A program made the position numbers and the translations under genes. A stretch of 64,000 nt of DNA from the NCBI GenBank assembly GCA_024516155.1, contig JAJJXM010000083.1, forward strand, positions 124,001 to 188,000. The letters run 5' to 3'. The notes under the pieces are model-generated. The model searched no databases. It was not told where the DNA came from and saw nothing but the letters and a program-made list of their open reading frames with translations. Position 1 is the first letter of the stretch, and every line of letters begins with the position of its first letter. This stretch comes from Pyronema omphalodes. Its lineage: Eukaryota > Ascomycota > Pezizomycetes > Pezizales > Pyronemataceae. Below are positions 1-14,150 of this stretch, piece after piece.

Positions 1-853
1 GCCACAACGTTCAGATACAGTATTCGGGCAAGCATTTCCATGCATACAATATGTTTGATCCACCACCTATCGGAAGTCATACGGCCAGAAATGCGCACCT
101 TTCTCTCCTACAACAATGATTCATGCATATGCTTCCGGATTCTCAATGCCTTACCTATGCAAGGAATCCAATTCAACGTATCATAGGCTGCATAGACAGC
201 CAAGGTCGCGAAACCCACGGGCAAGCCAACCACATTTGGTCCATACAGCGTAGCTCATGAGACGGGAATGATTACTGATGCCTTATGATCACCCGTTACG
301 CAGAATTTCTTATCCCGAGCCGGGATACTCTTGTTGTGATTTACTCTCACATCAGCTGATTTATCATCTAACATGTCTGAGAACGTCACATACATAGCAG
401 CTGGATGATTTTTTTCGGGCCGCTGAAACAATCTACAGCTGATCCGTAAATTGATATTCGGGGCCTGAAGTGCAATAAATTGTTGATTGAGAACCGGTGA
501 ACATTGGTGTTTGTGCTTCGCCGTATCATTAATCAATCATGGTGATACATGCATTTATGCTTATTGCAGCAACCGAACTCGGCGAACGGTGCCTGGAACC
601 TGTGTTCCATCGGCTAAGCATGGACCGAAAGTAAATGAAACCGGTAGAGAAAAGGAGCCCCCAATCTGTGAAGCTTACTGAGCCTGAACCGACGCTTACA
701 TGTTCAACCCAGCCTCAACCACCATCGAAGGGAAAAACATCGTAGGTGACCTGTAAAAAGTCAGACGAGGTTAAGGAAATTAAACGAGATGACATTTTAG
801 TAGAATTTAGTTTCGCTCCGAATCTGCTGACTAAAAATAAACGAAAAATTTCT
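1..853. other. Intergenic, no gene recognised
   Basis: Mixed-composition DNA upstream (in + coordinates) of the tRNA-Leu gene. Only short frames occur (under 95 codons), none with a recognisable motif, signal peptide or splice pattern. Confidence 0.6.
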
Positions 854-967
854 GACAAGAGGGGGATTCGAACCCCCGCCTCTTGCGAGACCAGAATGCT
901 CCGTGTGGTGATCCACCCGGAAACTCAAGCTTGAGTCTGGCGCCTTAGACCGCTCGGCCATCTTGCC
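854..967 (-). tRNA. tRNA-Leu(CAA) with intron
   Basis: Read on the minus strand, the 5' acceptor strand GGCAAGA pairs with TCTTGTC at the 3' end, allowing one G-T pair. The D-arm region GCCGAGCGGTCTAAGGC is typical of a class II tRNA. The T-arm is GGGGG-TTCGAAT-CCCCC, and there is a long variable arm as expected for Leu. The anticodon stem CCAGA/TCTGG encloses the loop CT-CAA-G, so the anticodon is CAA (931-933). A 33-base intron lies at about 897-929, directly 3' of position 37. An intron in tRNA-Leu(CAA) is widespread in fungi, which supports the call. The CCA end is not encoded. Confidence 0.95.
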
Positions 968-1344
968 TTATGCTGTACGTCTATAATGTATCAAATATGA
1001 ACCTTGAATGCATCCACGAGGCAAAATTCTCACATGTAGTCGTACATCAATCATATTACCTACGCAGCAGTACTTAGAGTTTCGCGCATAACGAGCGACT
1101 TCGATGGGTTTCTATGAGAGGCAGCACTAGGAGCATAAATTTTGTGTACCAATATTTTTCACAATTACTACTACAAAAAGAATAAATGATCAACACCCTT
1201 CCGCAAATCAATCTTCCTCGTTAAGCCCACACCCAATTCAATATCATAGTTAAACCCCGAACGATGTTCTACAAACTATTAGCTTTGAATCCATGTGAAT
1301 GAGCTATCCGTGAGATCATACTTCTGCAGAAACATCATTCCAAT
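968..1344. other. Spacer between tRNA-Leu and RNase gene
   Basis: This AT-rich stretch holds the 3' flank of the ribonuclease gene and the 5' flank of the tRNA gene, both on the minus strand. No open frame or repeat of note is seen. Confidence 0.5.
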
Positions 1345-1883
1345 TTAAGTGCAATGGGCGAGTGGTCCTCCGTTGTTCCTCTTGGTGTGGCCAACAACAC
1401 CGCAAAAGTCCTTGTGAGGGTAGGAGTAAATAACACGGTTGTTACCAGGGTCGGGCTTTGGCTTTCCAGTGTTGTAAGGATAGAAGTGACCATCTTCGAA
1501 AACTGGGAACTCCAAAAGCACCGGCGGCTGCTGGCCTCCAGTCCCACTACCAGTATTGCACCTTTTATTGGCCCACTTGATCTTGTCAAAGTTCTGGAAA
1601 ACATGAGGGTAGCCGCTCTTGGTTCCTCCTTGGGTGACTGGTGCCTGGCGGACAGTGTGGACGGCAAAACTCTCTTTAATCAGGAAGTCTCTCACTTCGT
1701 TCTTGCAGCGGTACACCTGGAATCGGTAAGTAAACATGCAAATTGGTGTTTTAACGGAGAAATAATACGTACCTTCTCAGCTCTGGCTTCAAGAGCTTCA
1801 GCGGAAGTAGGATCAGAGGTAGGCGCCGCCAAGGCGGGGGCAGCAAGAAGAACTGCACAAAGGAAGGTCTTGAATGAAACCAT
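1345..1883 (-). CDS. Secreted guanyl-specific ribonuclease (T1/F1 family)
   Basis: Predicted secreted endoribonuclease that cuts single-stranded RNA 3' of guanosine through a 2',3'-cyclic intermediate. There are two exons, 1773-1883 and 1345-1716. The 56-base phase-0 intron (GTACGT..CAG) gives a 160-residue protein. Residues 1-19/20 form a signal peptide (MVSFKTFLCAVLLAAPALA) followed by a short Glu/Ala-rich propeptide. The mature domain starts at VYRC (38-41), right after the intron. All T1-family active-site positions appear present: Tyr73 and His75 in GYPH, Glu106 in LLEFP, Arg131 in NNRV and His147 in GHT. Four cysteines (41, 90, 142, 159) suggest two disulfides, one linking the N- and C-terminal ends as in RNase F1. 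The overlapping long frame on the plus strand is a shadow. The family assignment rests on motif order; cellular or effector roles are inference. Confidence 0.9.
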
Positions 1884-1974
1884 TTTGCTTTGCTAGAGAG
1901 GGTATAATTTCGGAGAGGCTTTGAGGTAGGAGAATTGATGCTGAGATGAGAAGTTACGCTTCTTCGAACTGGCC

Positions 1975-1984
1975 TTATATAAAA
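1975..1984 (-). promoter_or_regulatory. TATA box of the RNase gene
   Basis: TTTTATATAA (minus-strand reading) lies about 92 bases upstream of the ribonuclease start codon, in a Pu/Py-mixed leader ending CAAAGCAAA-ATG. The spacing suits a fungal TATA promoter with a short 5' leader. Confidence 0.5.
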
Positions 1985-3511
1985 TTATCTTAACCTTGCA
2001 TCTATTGTGCTTGTGCCAACAACCACTGGCGTGGAAACCATTCGGTTACAAGGTAAATGTTGCAATATTTGCTTTCCCAGCCCCTCTGTAACGGCATAGG
2101 CAAGCATGGCGGTTTTCTTCATCAAGTGGCTTGTGGTATTGTGCGTTGAAGCCAGGGCTATGATTCACACCTGTGTGCCATACAGCAAGTGCTAAGATCA
2201 CCGTGTGACCTTTGGGTCAATCCGGCATGAACGATGGTATCAAATTCCTACATCTAGTGGATGATGTATCTCACTGTTCTATGCCTTCCACAATCTTGAG
2301 ATTCAAATATAGAACGGACATCTCTCAAACTAGTGCAGCAGAAGATCCATATTCATCCAAGCACATACGCCGACCTACAAGACGCTAAGATTCCACATCG
2401 TGCAATATATTTCAAGTTGGAAGCATTAAGCCTGACAACCGTCATGGAAAAAACGATACTTAGTACTAATCCAAGTGCTCCCTGCAGTTGCATTGCAGGC
2501 TTTCATTGCTTATCATCCGATATCATACAACACATCTTTGCGGGTATACTGATTATTGATTGCTGATCTCTATGTATTAAATACGTCCAAGTTTCAGATG
2601 GTCATCCGCCACAAAGAACCCCAAAGATTTAACTTTAGCCATGTTTGTATAAAGCATCACCTTAATGCAACATGCACAAGCTTCCATATTCCTACGCGGG
2701 TGCTCACCGGTGCTTTATGACACCGGCGCACTTCGTATTTCTAATCGCGTAGTGGTACATGCCGCATGAATAAATGTGTTGATTGTTCGCAGGTATCTCA
2801 AGGTAGGAAGCTTAAACCATGGGAAAACAGTGACAATAAGCGCCACACAATGTATTCACCGGAGTCTGGTTGCGTCGTTCATATGCATTTTTCCCGTGTG
2901 GCTGAGGTCTGTTTCAAAGTGGAATGATATCGCGATGCGGTTGCCTGCATACTCACCGGATGCTGTACATCTCTGATCTGCATATATGAGATTTACTTAT
3001 AGAATCCTTTATAGTATCTCCGGGTGCCCTAGGAAGGGGCTCTAGAATGGGTCCGATAGTGCCTACTACGGGGTGTCACGGCACTAAATGGTGTCCATAT
3101 AACGAAAGCCAGGTACTGCTGATATCATCGGCTCGGTTGTGGTCTTGAATTGGGAATTGAGACATTTGGTCATCATTTGATTGCATGTCCACCAGCTGTG
3201 TCTATTCGGCGACAAGCCTCCTCATGATCGGGAAGATCCCCGGATGGCGTACGCTTGCGCGGCCTCGTACAAAACCACCAGGTATTGTACTACCAAACGA
3301 TCGTCATATACTCATTCAACTTGCTGTCTACAACCCTCCGGTGAGTCGACGTAAGCCCTAACCCTAAGAGTCTATCTTATATTGCGCATTGTTTCCGAAG
3401 ACAAGCCGAACGTATCACTCCATCTCCAGTTCTCTCAGCTACCAAACGTATTCGACAAATTCCTATCACTACCTTGTTTCAAACTTCATTTCTACTCTAC
3501 CCAAACCAGCA
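1985..3511. other. Intergenic, RNase promoter to DUF3632 leader
   Basis: This is the divergent promoter region between the ribonuclease gene and the plus-strand gene at 3512. No supported coding frame is found; frames at 2333-2566 and 2776-2976 lack any recognisable feature. A telomere-like CCCTAACCCTAA at about 3355-3366 sits about 150 bases before the next start codon. Confidence 0.5.
3354..3366 (+). promoter_or_regulatory. Telobox-like CCCTAACCCTAA upstream of DUF3632 gene
   Basis: Two CCCTAA units occur about 150 bases upstream of the start codon. Short telomere-like boxes act as promoter elements in plants and fungi; here it could equally be chance. Confidence 0.25.
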
Positions 3512-4432
3512 ATGGCGGAAATCTTGAACCTTCGCTATGAAACCAGCGGTGACGCAGACGACGACAAGCCATGGGTCATTGCGGAGCACATTTTCAACAT
3601 CATCAACGACTACCTCCAGCCATCAAACACTCTTTCAGCTACCGAGGCTGCTCAGAAACTCGATGCACTATTTCCCAACAACCGGCCCGACGTCGACGGC
3701 GAAGATAAAGAAGAGGCCGGTAGCTTCCTTGCAGAGTTCTGGGAAATCATTGTTATGATCGCACAACAGATCCCAGCACTACACCCCGCACAAGATAACC
3801 TCATCGGTCTCTTGAAGGCACTCAGAGAGCTTCCCACAGATCTCAAAGTAGACATTTGGGGTTCGGATTGTCGTGTCTGGCAGGATCTCCCACTAATCGG
3901 TGTTCACATGGTGGAAGCCGAGAACTGTGAGTACACCCCCGCTTTAACTGTGTAACCTTGTCACCGGCACTAACCGTAATCAGATACCTCAGAGGAGGAT
4001 GAACCCGAGAAGTGGAAGAACTTCAACGCCTTCTGTGCACGCCTGACTCGGGATGGCCTTTGCGATATGTCTTTGATGGGAACCCACACTCTGTCCAGCG
4101 CACTTGAGGAAGAGCCTGACTCGCGTTCTCGCGCATACAAGGCGTACGGCGAGACCTTTGCACGTCAGATTCCAGTTGCAGAGCTATGGTTTTCTATCGC
4201 CGGTAAGGCTATGTTTGAACGCTGCAGGGGCGATGTGGACACCGAGGATCTCAAGGATGGTTGTGCTGGTCACCTTTGGGAGAATAAGCCGCTGGGTCTC
4301 AGTATCGAGCGTTGGGATTTCTGGAAGGATCGCTTCAGAACAATCGGCGCTCACCCTGTGGCGGATGAACCTACGAAGGAGGTGGCTAAAAAGGCTCACG
4401 ATGTGATGAACACTATTCAAAGCCAGGCGTAA
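3512..4432 (+). CDS. DUF3632-like protein of unknown function
   Basis: There are two exons, 3512-3926 and 3984-4432. The 57-base phase-1 intron (GTGAGT, CTAAC branch site, CAG) gives 287 residues. The start is the first in-frame ATG (context ccagcaATGGCG); the frame is open further 5' but without an ATG. The protein is soluble and acidic, with no signal peptide or membrane segment, and is mostly predicted helical. It has a conserved-looking core, FWEIIVMIAQQIP then LIGLLKALRELP, and in exon 2 FNAFCARLTRDGLCD and a Trp-rich region LSIERWDFWKDRF. This pattern, in particular the 'F.AR..R.G' block, resembles the fungal DUF3632 family, which is recalled from memory and not searched. No catalytic motif is apparent. 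The family function is unknown. Confidence 0.8.
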
Positions 4433-7400
4433 GTAGCTATTCCAGAGTAGTTCAATAGGTCTAAGCCGTTGGTACTGGGAAAATCATGTATATTGAAAGT
4501 ATCTGGTTCTAAAGTATGCAGAGATATCCAGCAAAAAAAAAGATATTCAGGGTGACCAAGATGTAGTCAGTCTGTAATTCAATTGCGCTAGTATCATAAT
4601 ATAGCAGCTACATTTGAGATATTCTCCTACTTTCACAGTTACAAAACTAGAGACGATGTTCCCTAACCTTGCTCATGTAGTAACCGTCCGGATAGATGCA
4701 TAGTTACCCAAGGCCAATAACGGTAGGTTTGACATGCGCGTGCATAGGTGCGTAGCTCAGAGCAGTACCGGTGCTGGGCGCGTCACAAGTACATGCTTCG
4801 TATCACGTGTAGTGGCTGTGAAAAAACTGCCAAATATAGATCCATATCCAACTTCACGCCACAAATACATATATAGTCTATGTATGTAGACACTAGTTTA
4901 TAGCTGTGGCAGTGTGGCTTGCTGCACAGCTGTCTTCAACCAGAAGTGTTTTAATTTTTCGGGGCTTGAGGTGTGCTTTTCATCCTTGTGCGTTTTTTGC
5001 ACCCCCCAAATACCCTGACATTCAAAAAGCTTAGGATAAATTAACTACACAGCGGAAGATCGGCAAGTTATAAAGAAAAACGCGGTGTAAAACATTATAT
5101 CAATCGACCGCTATCGGTCATCATTGAAATTCTGGAAAATGTACTCCAAAGAAAAATTCGAAGCTCCATAATGTAATTATGAATTGGAATTCAGTACCAC
5201 TGCAAGTGAATGAATCTCGAACCTGAAAATATGGATCGTTTGATGGTTTTTATTTTGCTGTCTCTAATTTTGTATTATCTTGTTCTTATTGACGTATTTC
5301 GTTTCTTTCTTGGTTCAATCTCTTTCTGCTCTTGTTACAATGGTTCCGTGATTTTGGTTTTTCTTATTTTGAGTTTCTGTACCTCAATGCTCTTATGTTC
5401 ATCGTTGCTCCTTTCTTGTTTTGATAGATGTTTTTTCCGTCTCGCTGTTTGTTATCTCGGCATTTTTGTTCAGTACCACTCCCCTCATTTGGTATTAGTC
5501 ATGTTTTTACGGTTCTCTGGTGTTGATGTGTCTTAGTTCAGTGCTGTTGTGTGGTCTTTTGCATCATCCTATCCAGGAAAGTCGTTTTTGCCGAGCAAGT
5601 GATATTTAGTCAGTCCAAAATATTTGCCAGAGAGGCACCATCAGCCACAACAGAAACATGCATTGACAGAAACACTAGATTGAAAATCGATTAACAACAG
5701 GATAAACCGGATACTAACTCTTAAGGAATATTGAAAATTATAAAACACTGAAGGAAAGAAGTATATCAACAAAAACTGCAGCATCGAAACTAAACAAGCG
5801 TTAATTAAAGAAAATTATTGTAACATGCATCAAAACTACAGGTACTGAGATGAACAGAAACGTTGCAATAAGTCCAACTTATATTCTCTCGTTCTTCGCA
5901 AGCCGGAAAACTCCAATACCACGCTCAATCTAGATAACATAAATTTTGATTCATGGCAGCTATTACTAGGTATGTAACAAAATTGGTTGCCAATACTCAT
6001 TGTTAATGAGTTTCTAACTATTTGCTGTTATTATTGTAAGCTAGGTAATGGGTTTCGCACATGGTTTAGCTATAAACGATTAGGGTCTCAAGCCTAGGTT
6101 ATCGACCACGATAAAAACCTATGGTCCTATGCTGCTGGCTAGTGCATTGATGGTTACGATACCCTAGAGGGTCTGATGACCGATTTTTCTCTGGTAAGCA
6201 AGTGACAAGCTATGATACCGCAGCATTTGGGCCGGTGGTGAATTGTAATGTACAGGCTTGGATTCTCAATATACCTCTATATTCTGATTATTTTTCAATT
6301 AATATTACTTTCTTCTCCTGTTATCAAATCAATAAAATATTGAATTATCATTTTTCTGGCCATTTCTGTGTCATCCAACTTTACTTGTTACCATCTACTG
6401 TGTGTTGTCACCATTTGTTTTCCTTGGAAGACCACGAAAACGGAATGATTGAGTCTCTCAACATAATATAATGAAATCACCATCTCGGCTTTAATATTGC
6501 CTAGCCGACAATCACATCAGATAAGTTTTAGCTGATTAATAAAAATTTCTGCTCATTCGCAGAAAAATTCCAGAAACCAAGACCGCCAATGCCGCCGCCA
6601 AGAGGGCCGCCCAGCATCAATGCACTGCTAACCCCTCAGTAAGTCTCAGGCAACGCTGTCTCATACCCCGTCATGGGAATCACTGGCACACATCAGCTGC
6701 ATAGCAACCGAAACACAGTATGCACACTCGTATACAACCAGAAAATGAATTGCTGAATACGTCACTGAAAGCAATCAAGTTCCACAAAACTCTGTAGCTC
6801 TGTAGAAATAGGGAGTTCTCAAGTCATTCGCAAGGCACTCATGAGGATGATCTCAAATCGACGAGTAGAATTGTTTCTCTAACTGGCGTCAGGAGATACT
6901 GTCATTGGTAGACACCTGGTGAGAATTAGGAAACGTGAGGTGTGTCATTGGGGACGACGACGGACATGTGGACATTGTTTCGACCGGTGACTGTAGAAAG
7001 TGGAGGCATAAATATGAAACTTTAAGAAAAGAGGTTGAGAGTATCATAGGAAATAAGTGGAGCTTGAGGAAGAGGTTGAAGGTGATAAACTTGTTTCATG
7101 ATTAACGGCTCATATATCAGGCGATTCTGGATGTTTTTGGCGTAACAGAGGTTTGCAGCTGATATTTATGTGTGAGGCACCTTATTCGGTATGCTGGGGA
7201 CGAAGAAGTTTCTTTCCGTTTTTTCTGTTTTTGTGAAATTTGTTTCTGTTGAACGAAACCTAGTATAATTCTGTCTTTTCCTTTGTTATTTATATTTTTA
7301 TTTATTTTGTCTTTTTTTTCTTTATTTTTGTGAGGTTTATTATCGGGAAGCAAGAGATTAGGGAGCCTCACCAGGTGATCTTGGTCATAAGGAATGGATT

Positions 7401-8117
7401 ACGGTTTCTTTTATTCGGTATAGGTCTTAAAGATCCGGAACAGTAAGTAATTAAAATAAACAAACAAACAGACATGGGTTGCCAGGGGCACTTGGAATGA
7501 TTTTACCGGCCACCAATAATATCTGCGAGCAGTTACTTTGAATGGCAATCTAATTCTAGACCTTGACGGACGAAATTGCATAACCAATAATAAACTACCG
7601 TTGCCGAGCGGATCCGCCCGCGGAGCTACTGTACGAGAGTTCTATGCAACGTAGGGCTCATAACGGTTAAGATGAACGCAGGGTAACCTGGCGGATTCTC
7701 GAAAGTGCAGCGAGATGGTTGGTGTACGCTCATTGTCGTAGCACGCCTCTTCAATGTGACTTAAGGTTTGAGCCATATTAATTCACGGGATGGATGCAAC
7801 TTTAACTTCGAACCCTTCGCGACCTCCACCTCACGGGCTTCATAAAGCTCCACCGAGCTTCCAACTAGCTCGAAAGTCAGCCTTATCACGAACAACCACC
7901 CTACTACATACGGTAAACCCGATTCGCTACACATAATCCCTTTAGCCTCGTGATCTACAAACCGCGTTTAGCCTTGTGGACATCCGAGATCAAGCTTCTC
8001 GGGAGCTCGCATCACCGGCCCTGAGAGCTATCACGAAGCTTAGCCACGGCTACAGCTTCACCTCATAACTACACCTGATTGTCAGTCGCCACTTTTGACT
8101 GACAACAACATCTCAAG
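4433..8117. other. AT-rich gene-poor stretch
   Basis: Strongly AT-rich from about 4.9 to 7.5 kb, with long T-rich or A-rich strands (for example 5210-5540 and 7200-7350) and no coding-like codon pattern. Decayed repeat or RIP-affected DNA is a plausible cause but is not shown. A small GC-rich islet lies at 6575-6650 (see findings). The last 350 bases are more GC-rich and serve as promoter and leader of the ceramidase gene. Confidence 0.5.
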
Positions 8118-10280
8118 ATGTACATCTCGCACCTCGTCTCCTTTCTTGGTGCCTTCGTTCTCTTCGCTTCAGATGTCACTGCCGTCGGAACCAAATACTT
8201 ACTCGGCGCCGGAATCGGTGATATTACCGGACCTGTCGTCGAAATCGGTTTCATGGGGTACGCATCCGCAGACCAAAAAGGTACCGGCTTGCGACAACGT
8301 ATTTTTTCTCGTGCCTTCATCGTTGGATCTCTTACAGACACTACCGAACGGTGGGCTTATATTAACGTCGATACATCTTGTGGAGACACAGCAATCAGAG
8401 ATGGGGTGCTGAAGAAGCTACAGGATATGTATGGGGGACTGTATCATAAGGGGAATGTGGCAGTTGTGGGGACGCATCAACATTCAGGTCCGGGGGGTTG
8501 GATGAATTATCTTCTACCGCAGATAACGTTTCTTGGTTTCGATAAGCAGAGTTATCAGGCGATTGTGGATGGAATTGTACTGTCTGTCAAAAAGGCACAT
8601 GACTCAGCAGCGCCGGGGTATCTCAGTTTATCGAAGGGGTTTGTTACGGGTGCGAACATTAACCGAAGTCCATATGCATACGAAGCCAACCCCTTGCAGG
8701 AGAGGAAGAAGTATGAAGATATTGGAGGTGATGTGGATAAAATTATGACCGCTCTGACTTTTACGAGGGAAAATGGAAAGGCATTTGGGTAACCATTTTC
8801 ATGCTGCTCTTATTCCATGCGCGGATGGCTGATTGTTTTTTTCAGACAGCTCAACTGGTTTCCCGTCCATGGAACGTCGATGTATCTCAACAACACTCTC
8901 GTAACCGGCGATAACAAAGGCCTTGCTGCTATACAGCTCGAAAAAGACATTGGAAATGGCTTCATTGCTGGATTCTCACAAGCAAACGTCGGCGACACCT
9001 CCCCCAACACCCAGGGAGCCTTCTGTCAAGACACCGGCCTCCCTTGTACCTACGAAAACTCCACCTGCAACGGTCGAAGCCAGCAGTGCATTGGCCGTGG
9101 TCCTGCTTGGCCCAAGCCTGACCTTAACTCCTGTGAAATTATTGCTAGAAGGCAATACCAGGGAGCTAAATCCCTCCTTTCCGCTCCTCAGACTGATGTA
9201 TCCGGCCCAATCCGCTCTCTGCATACTTTCGTCGACATGTCTACCTTCGAATTTACCTTACCCAACGGAACTAAGGCAAAAACCTGTGCCGCTGCCTTGG
9301 GTTACTCCTTTGCTGCCGGTACAACAGATGGTCCAGGGGCTTTCGATTTCACACAAAATGACCCCGGTCATCCCTCTGCCAATCCTATGTGGCGTATAGT
9401 AAGCGCCCTAATCAGAAATCCGAGTGAGGAGCAGAAAGCATGTCATGGTCAAAAGCCAATTCTGCTAGATGTTGGGGAGATGCACCAACCCTATGACTGG
9501 TCTCCAAACATTGCGGATTTCCAGTTATTTAGAGTCGGAAACCTTGGGATTATTGTGTCACCTGGTGAAGCTACGACAATGGCTGGAAGACGCTGGAGGG
9601 CGAAGCTAAGTCAGGAGCTTGAGAAGGCGGGAGAATGGAGGAAGGGACAGGGCTGGACAGTGATTGGGGGACCGGCAAATACTTATACTCATTATATTAC
9701 GACGCCGGAAGAGTATGATATTCAGCGATACGAGGGCGCGAGTACTTTATATGGCCCCCATACTTTGGCAGCTTATTTGGCGCTGACGGAAAAGTATGTG
9801 GGATATTTAAAGAAGCAGCTGCCTGGAACACCGTATCCTGCCGGGCCGCAGCCGCAGGTCAATACCAATAGAAGTTTCTCATTTATTACGGGAGTGGTTT
9901 ATGACTCTCCAGCTATTGGGAAGAAATTTGGTCAGGTTTTGACGGATGTCAATAAGTCACCTTATTCTGTGGGACAGACCGTGTCGGTGAAGTTTGTGGG
10001 AGCTAACCCGAGAAATAATCTAAGACTGGAGGGTACTTTTGTGGCGGTAGAGAGACAGGAGAATGGATCATGGAAGAAGGTTAGGGATGATAAAGATTGG
10101 GGTTTGGTTTACAGGTGGAAGAGGACGGAAGGATTGACGGGGCAGAGTGAAGTTACGGTGGAGTGGAAGGCAGATATGGCAGGAAGCTTTAGAATTAGGT
10201 ATTTTGGTGATTCGAAGAGTTGGTTGGGAGGGAAAATTAGTCCTTTTGAAGGGACAAGTGGAGTGTTTACGGTTACGTGA
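8118..10280 (+). CDS. Neutral ceramidase (secreted)
   Basis: Hydrolyses the amide bond of ceramide to give sphingosine and a fatty acid. There are two exons, 8118-8788 and 8846-10280. The 57-base phase-2 intron (GTAACC..CTGAT..CAG) gives 701 residues. Residues 1-22 form a signal peptide. Family motifs appear in order: GTHQHSGPGG with zinc-ligand His120/122; NWFPVHGTSM with His232; the nucleophile motif NVGDTSPN with Ser276; PGEATTMAGRR with Glu465; and HYITTPEEY with Tyr507 completing the zinc site, then EGASTLYGPHTL. Positions 560-701 form the C-terminal beta-sandwich typical of the family. Length and all catalytic residues match intact enzymes. It lies 0.7 kb upstream of the GH47 gene on the same strand. 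The substrate is assigned by family. Confidence 0.95.
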
Positions 10281-10959
10281 GGGGACTGATTAGTGATCTA
10301 ATGATGGTTTATGATGTTCGGTAGTAATGATGATGGGTTTTGATGATGGATTTGGATCTGTATTGGTTATGGAAGTTTTGATATATCTGCGTTAATGATT
10401 TTGTACCACCATTTTTCCAAGTGAATTTCTGCCTTCCTCAGCCCCGATCAACTGTACTTGACAGAAATACATATGCAGTGCCAGGGCATTTCACTGGGCC
10501 ATCAGGAACATCTCACGAGACTCCCTATCCCTGCATTAATTACACTTTAGCCGGATTCAGATAGGTGTTCCTGACAGGGCACGTGTCAAGCGTGAAGCCG
10601 TAAACTGCCCCGCAATGCCCGCATTGTCGCTCACGTTGTTTAATTTCTCTCTTCGGCCAACACACGCAGCATCCACGGTTTCTCCTTCCTCTCCGTCTCA
10701 GCCGCTGTCTATCCCCCCGACGATCCCGTGAGTTGTTCGGTTGAGTAGGCCTAATCGGGAACTTCTTCACGCCCAGCCATTTGCACCCCCGGCCGATCTC
10801 ACGACCGGGAATCTGTCTCTGGAGCTTATCACGACCTCACGTCTTCCCCTGACCTTCCCCACACAACACCACGGTTTCCTACCTCAACCTTACTTTTCCG
10901 CATTACCCCACGCCAACTCTGCAGAACCATTACTTCTGCAGAGGAAACAGGAAGTAATA
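10281..10959. other. Ceramidase 3' flank and GH47 promoter/leader
   Basis: This 680-base spacer holds the ceramidase 3' UTR (TGATG-rich) and the GC-richer leader of the mannosidase gene. The GH47 reading frame is open from about 10741 but contains no ATG before 10960, so it is treated as leader. Confidence 0.5.

Positions 10960-14150
<3,191 letters not shown>

Noticed and set aside
1354..1896. 180-codon plus-strand frame over the ribonuclease gene
   Set aside because: It is the antisense shadow of the two-exon RNase; its translation has no motif, while the minus strand has a signal peptide, splice sites and catalytic residues.
10741..10959. N-terminal extension of the GH47 frame
   Set aside because: The frame is open but has no ATG; the type II membrane anchor starts right after the ATG at 10960.
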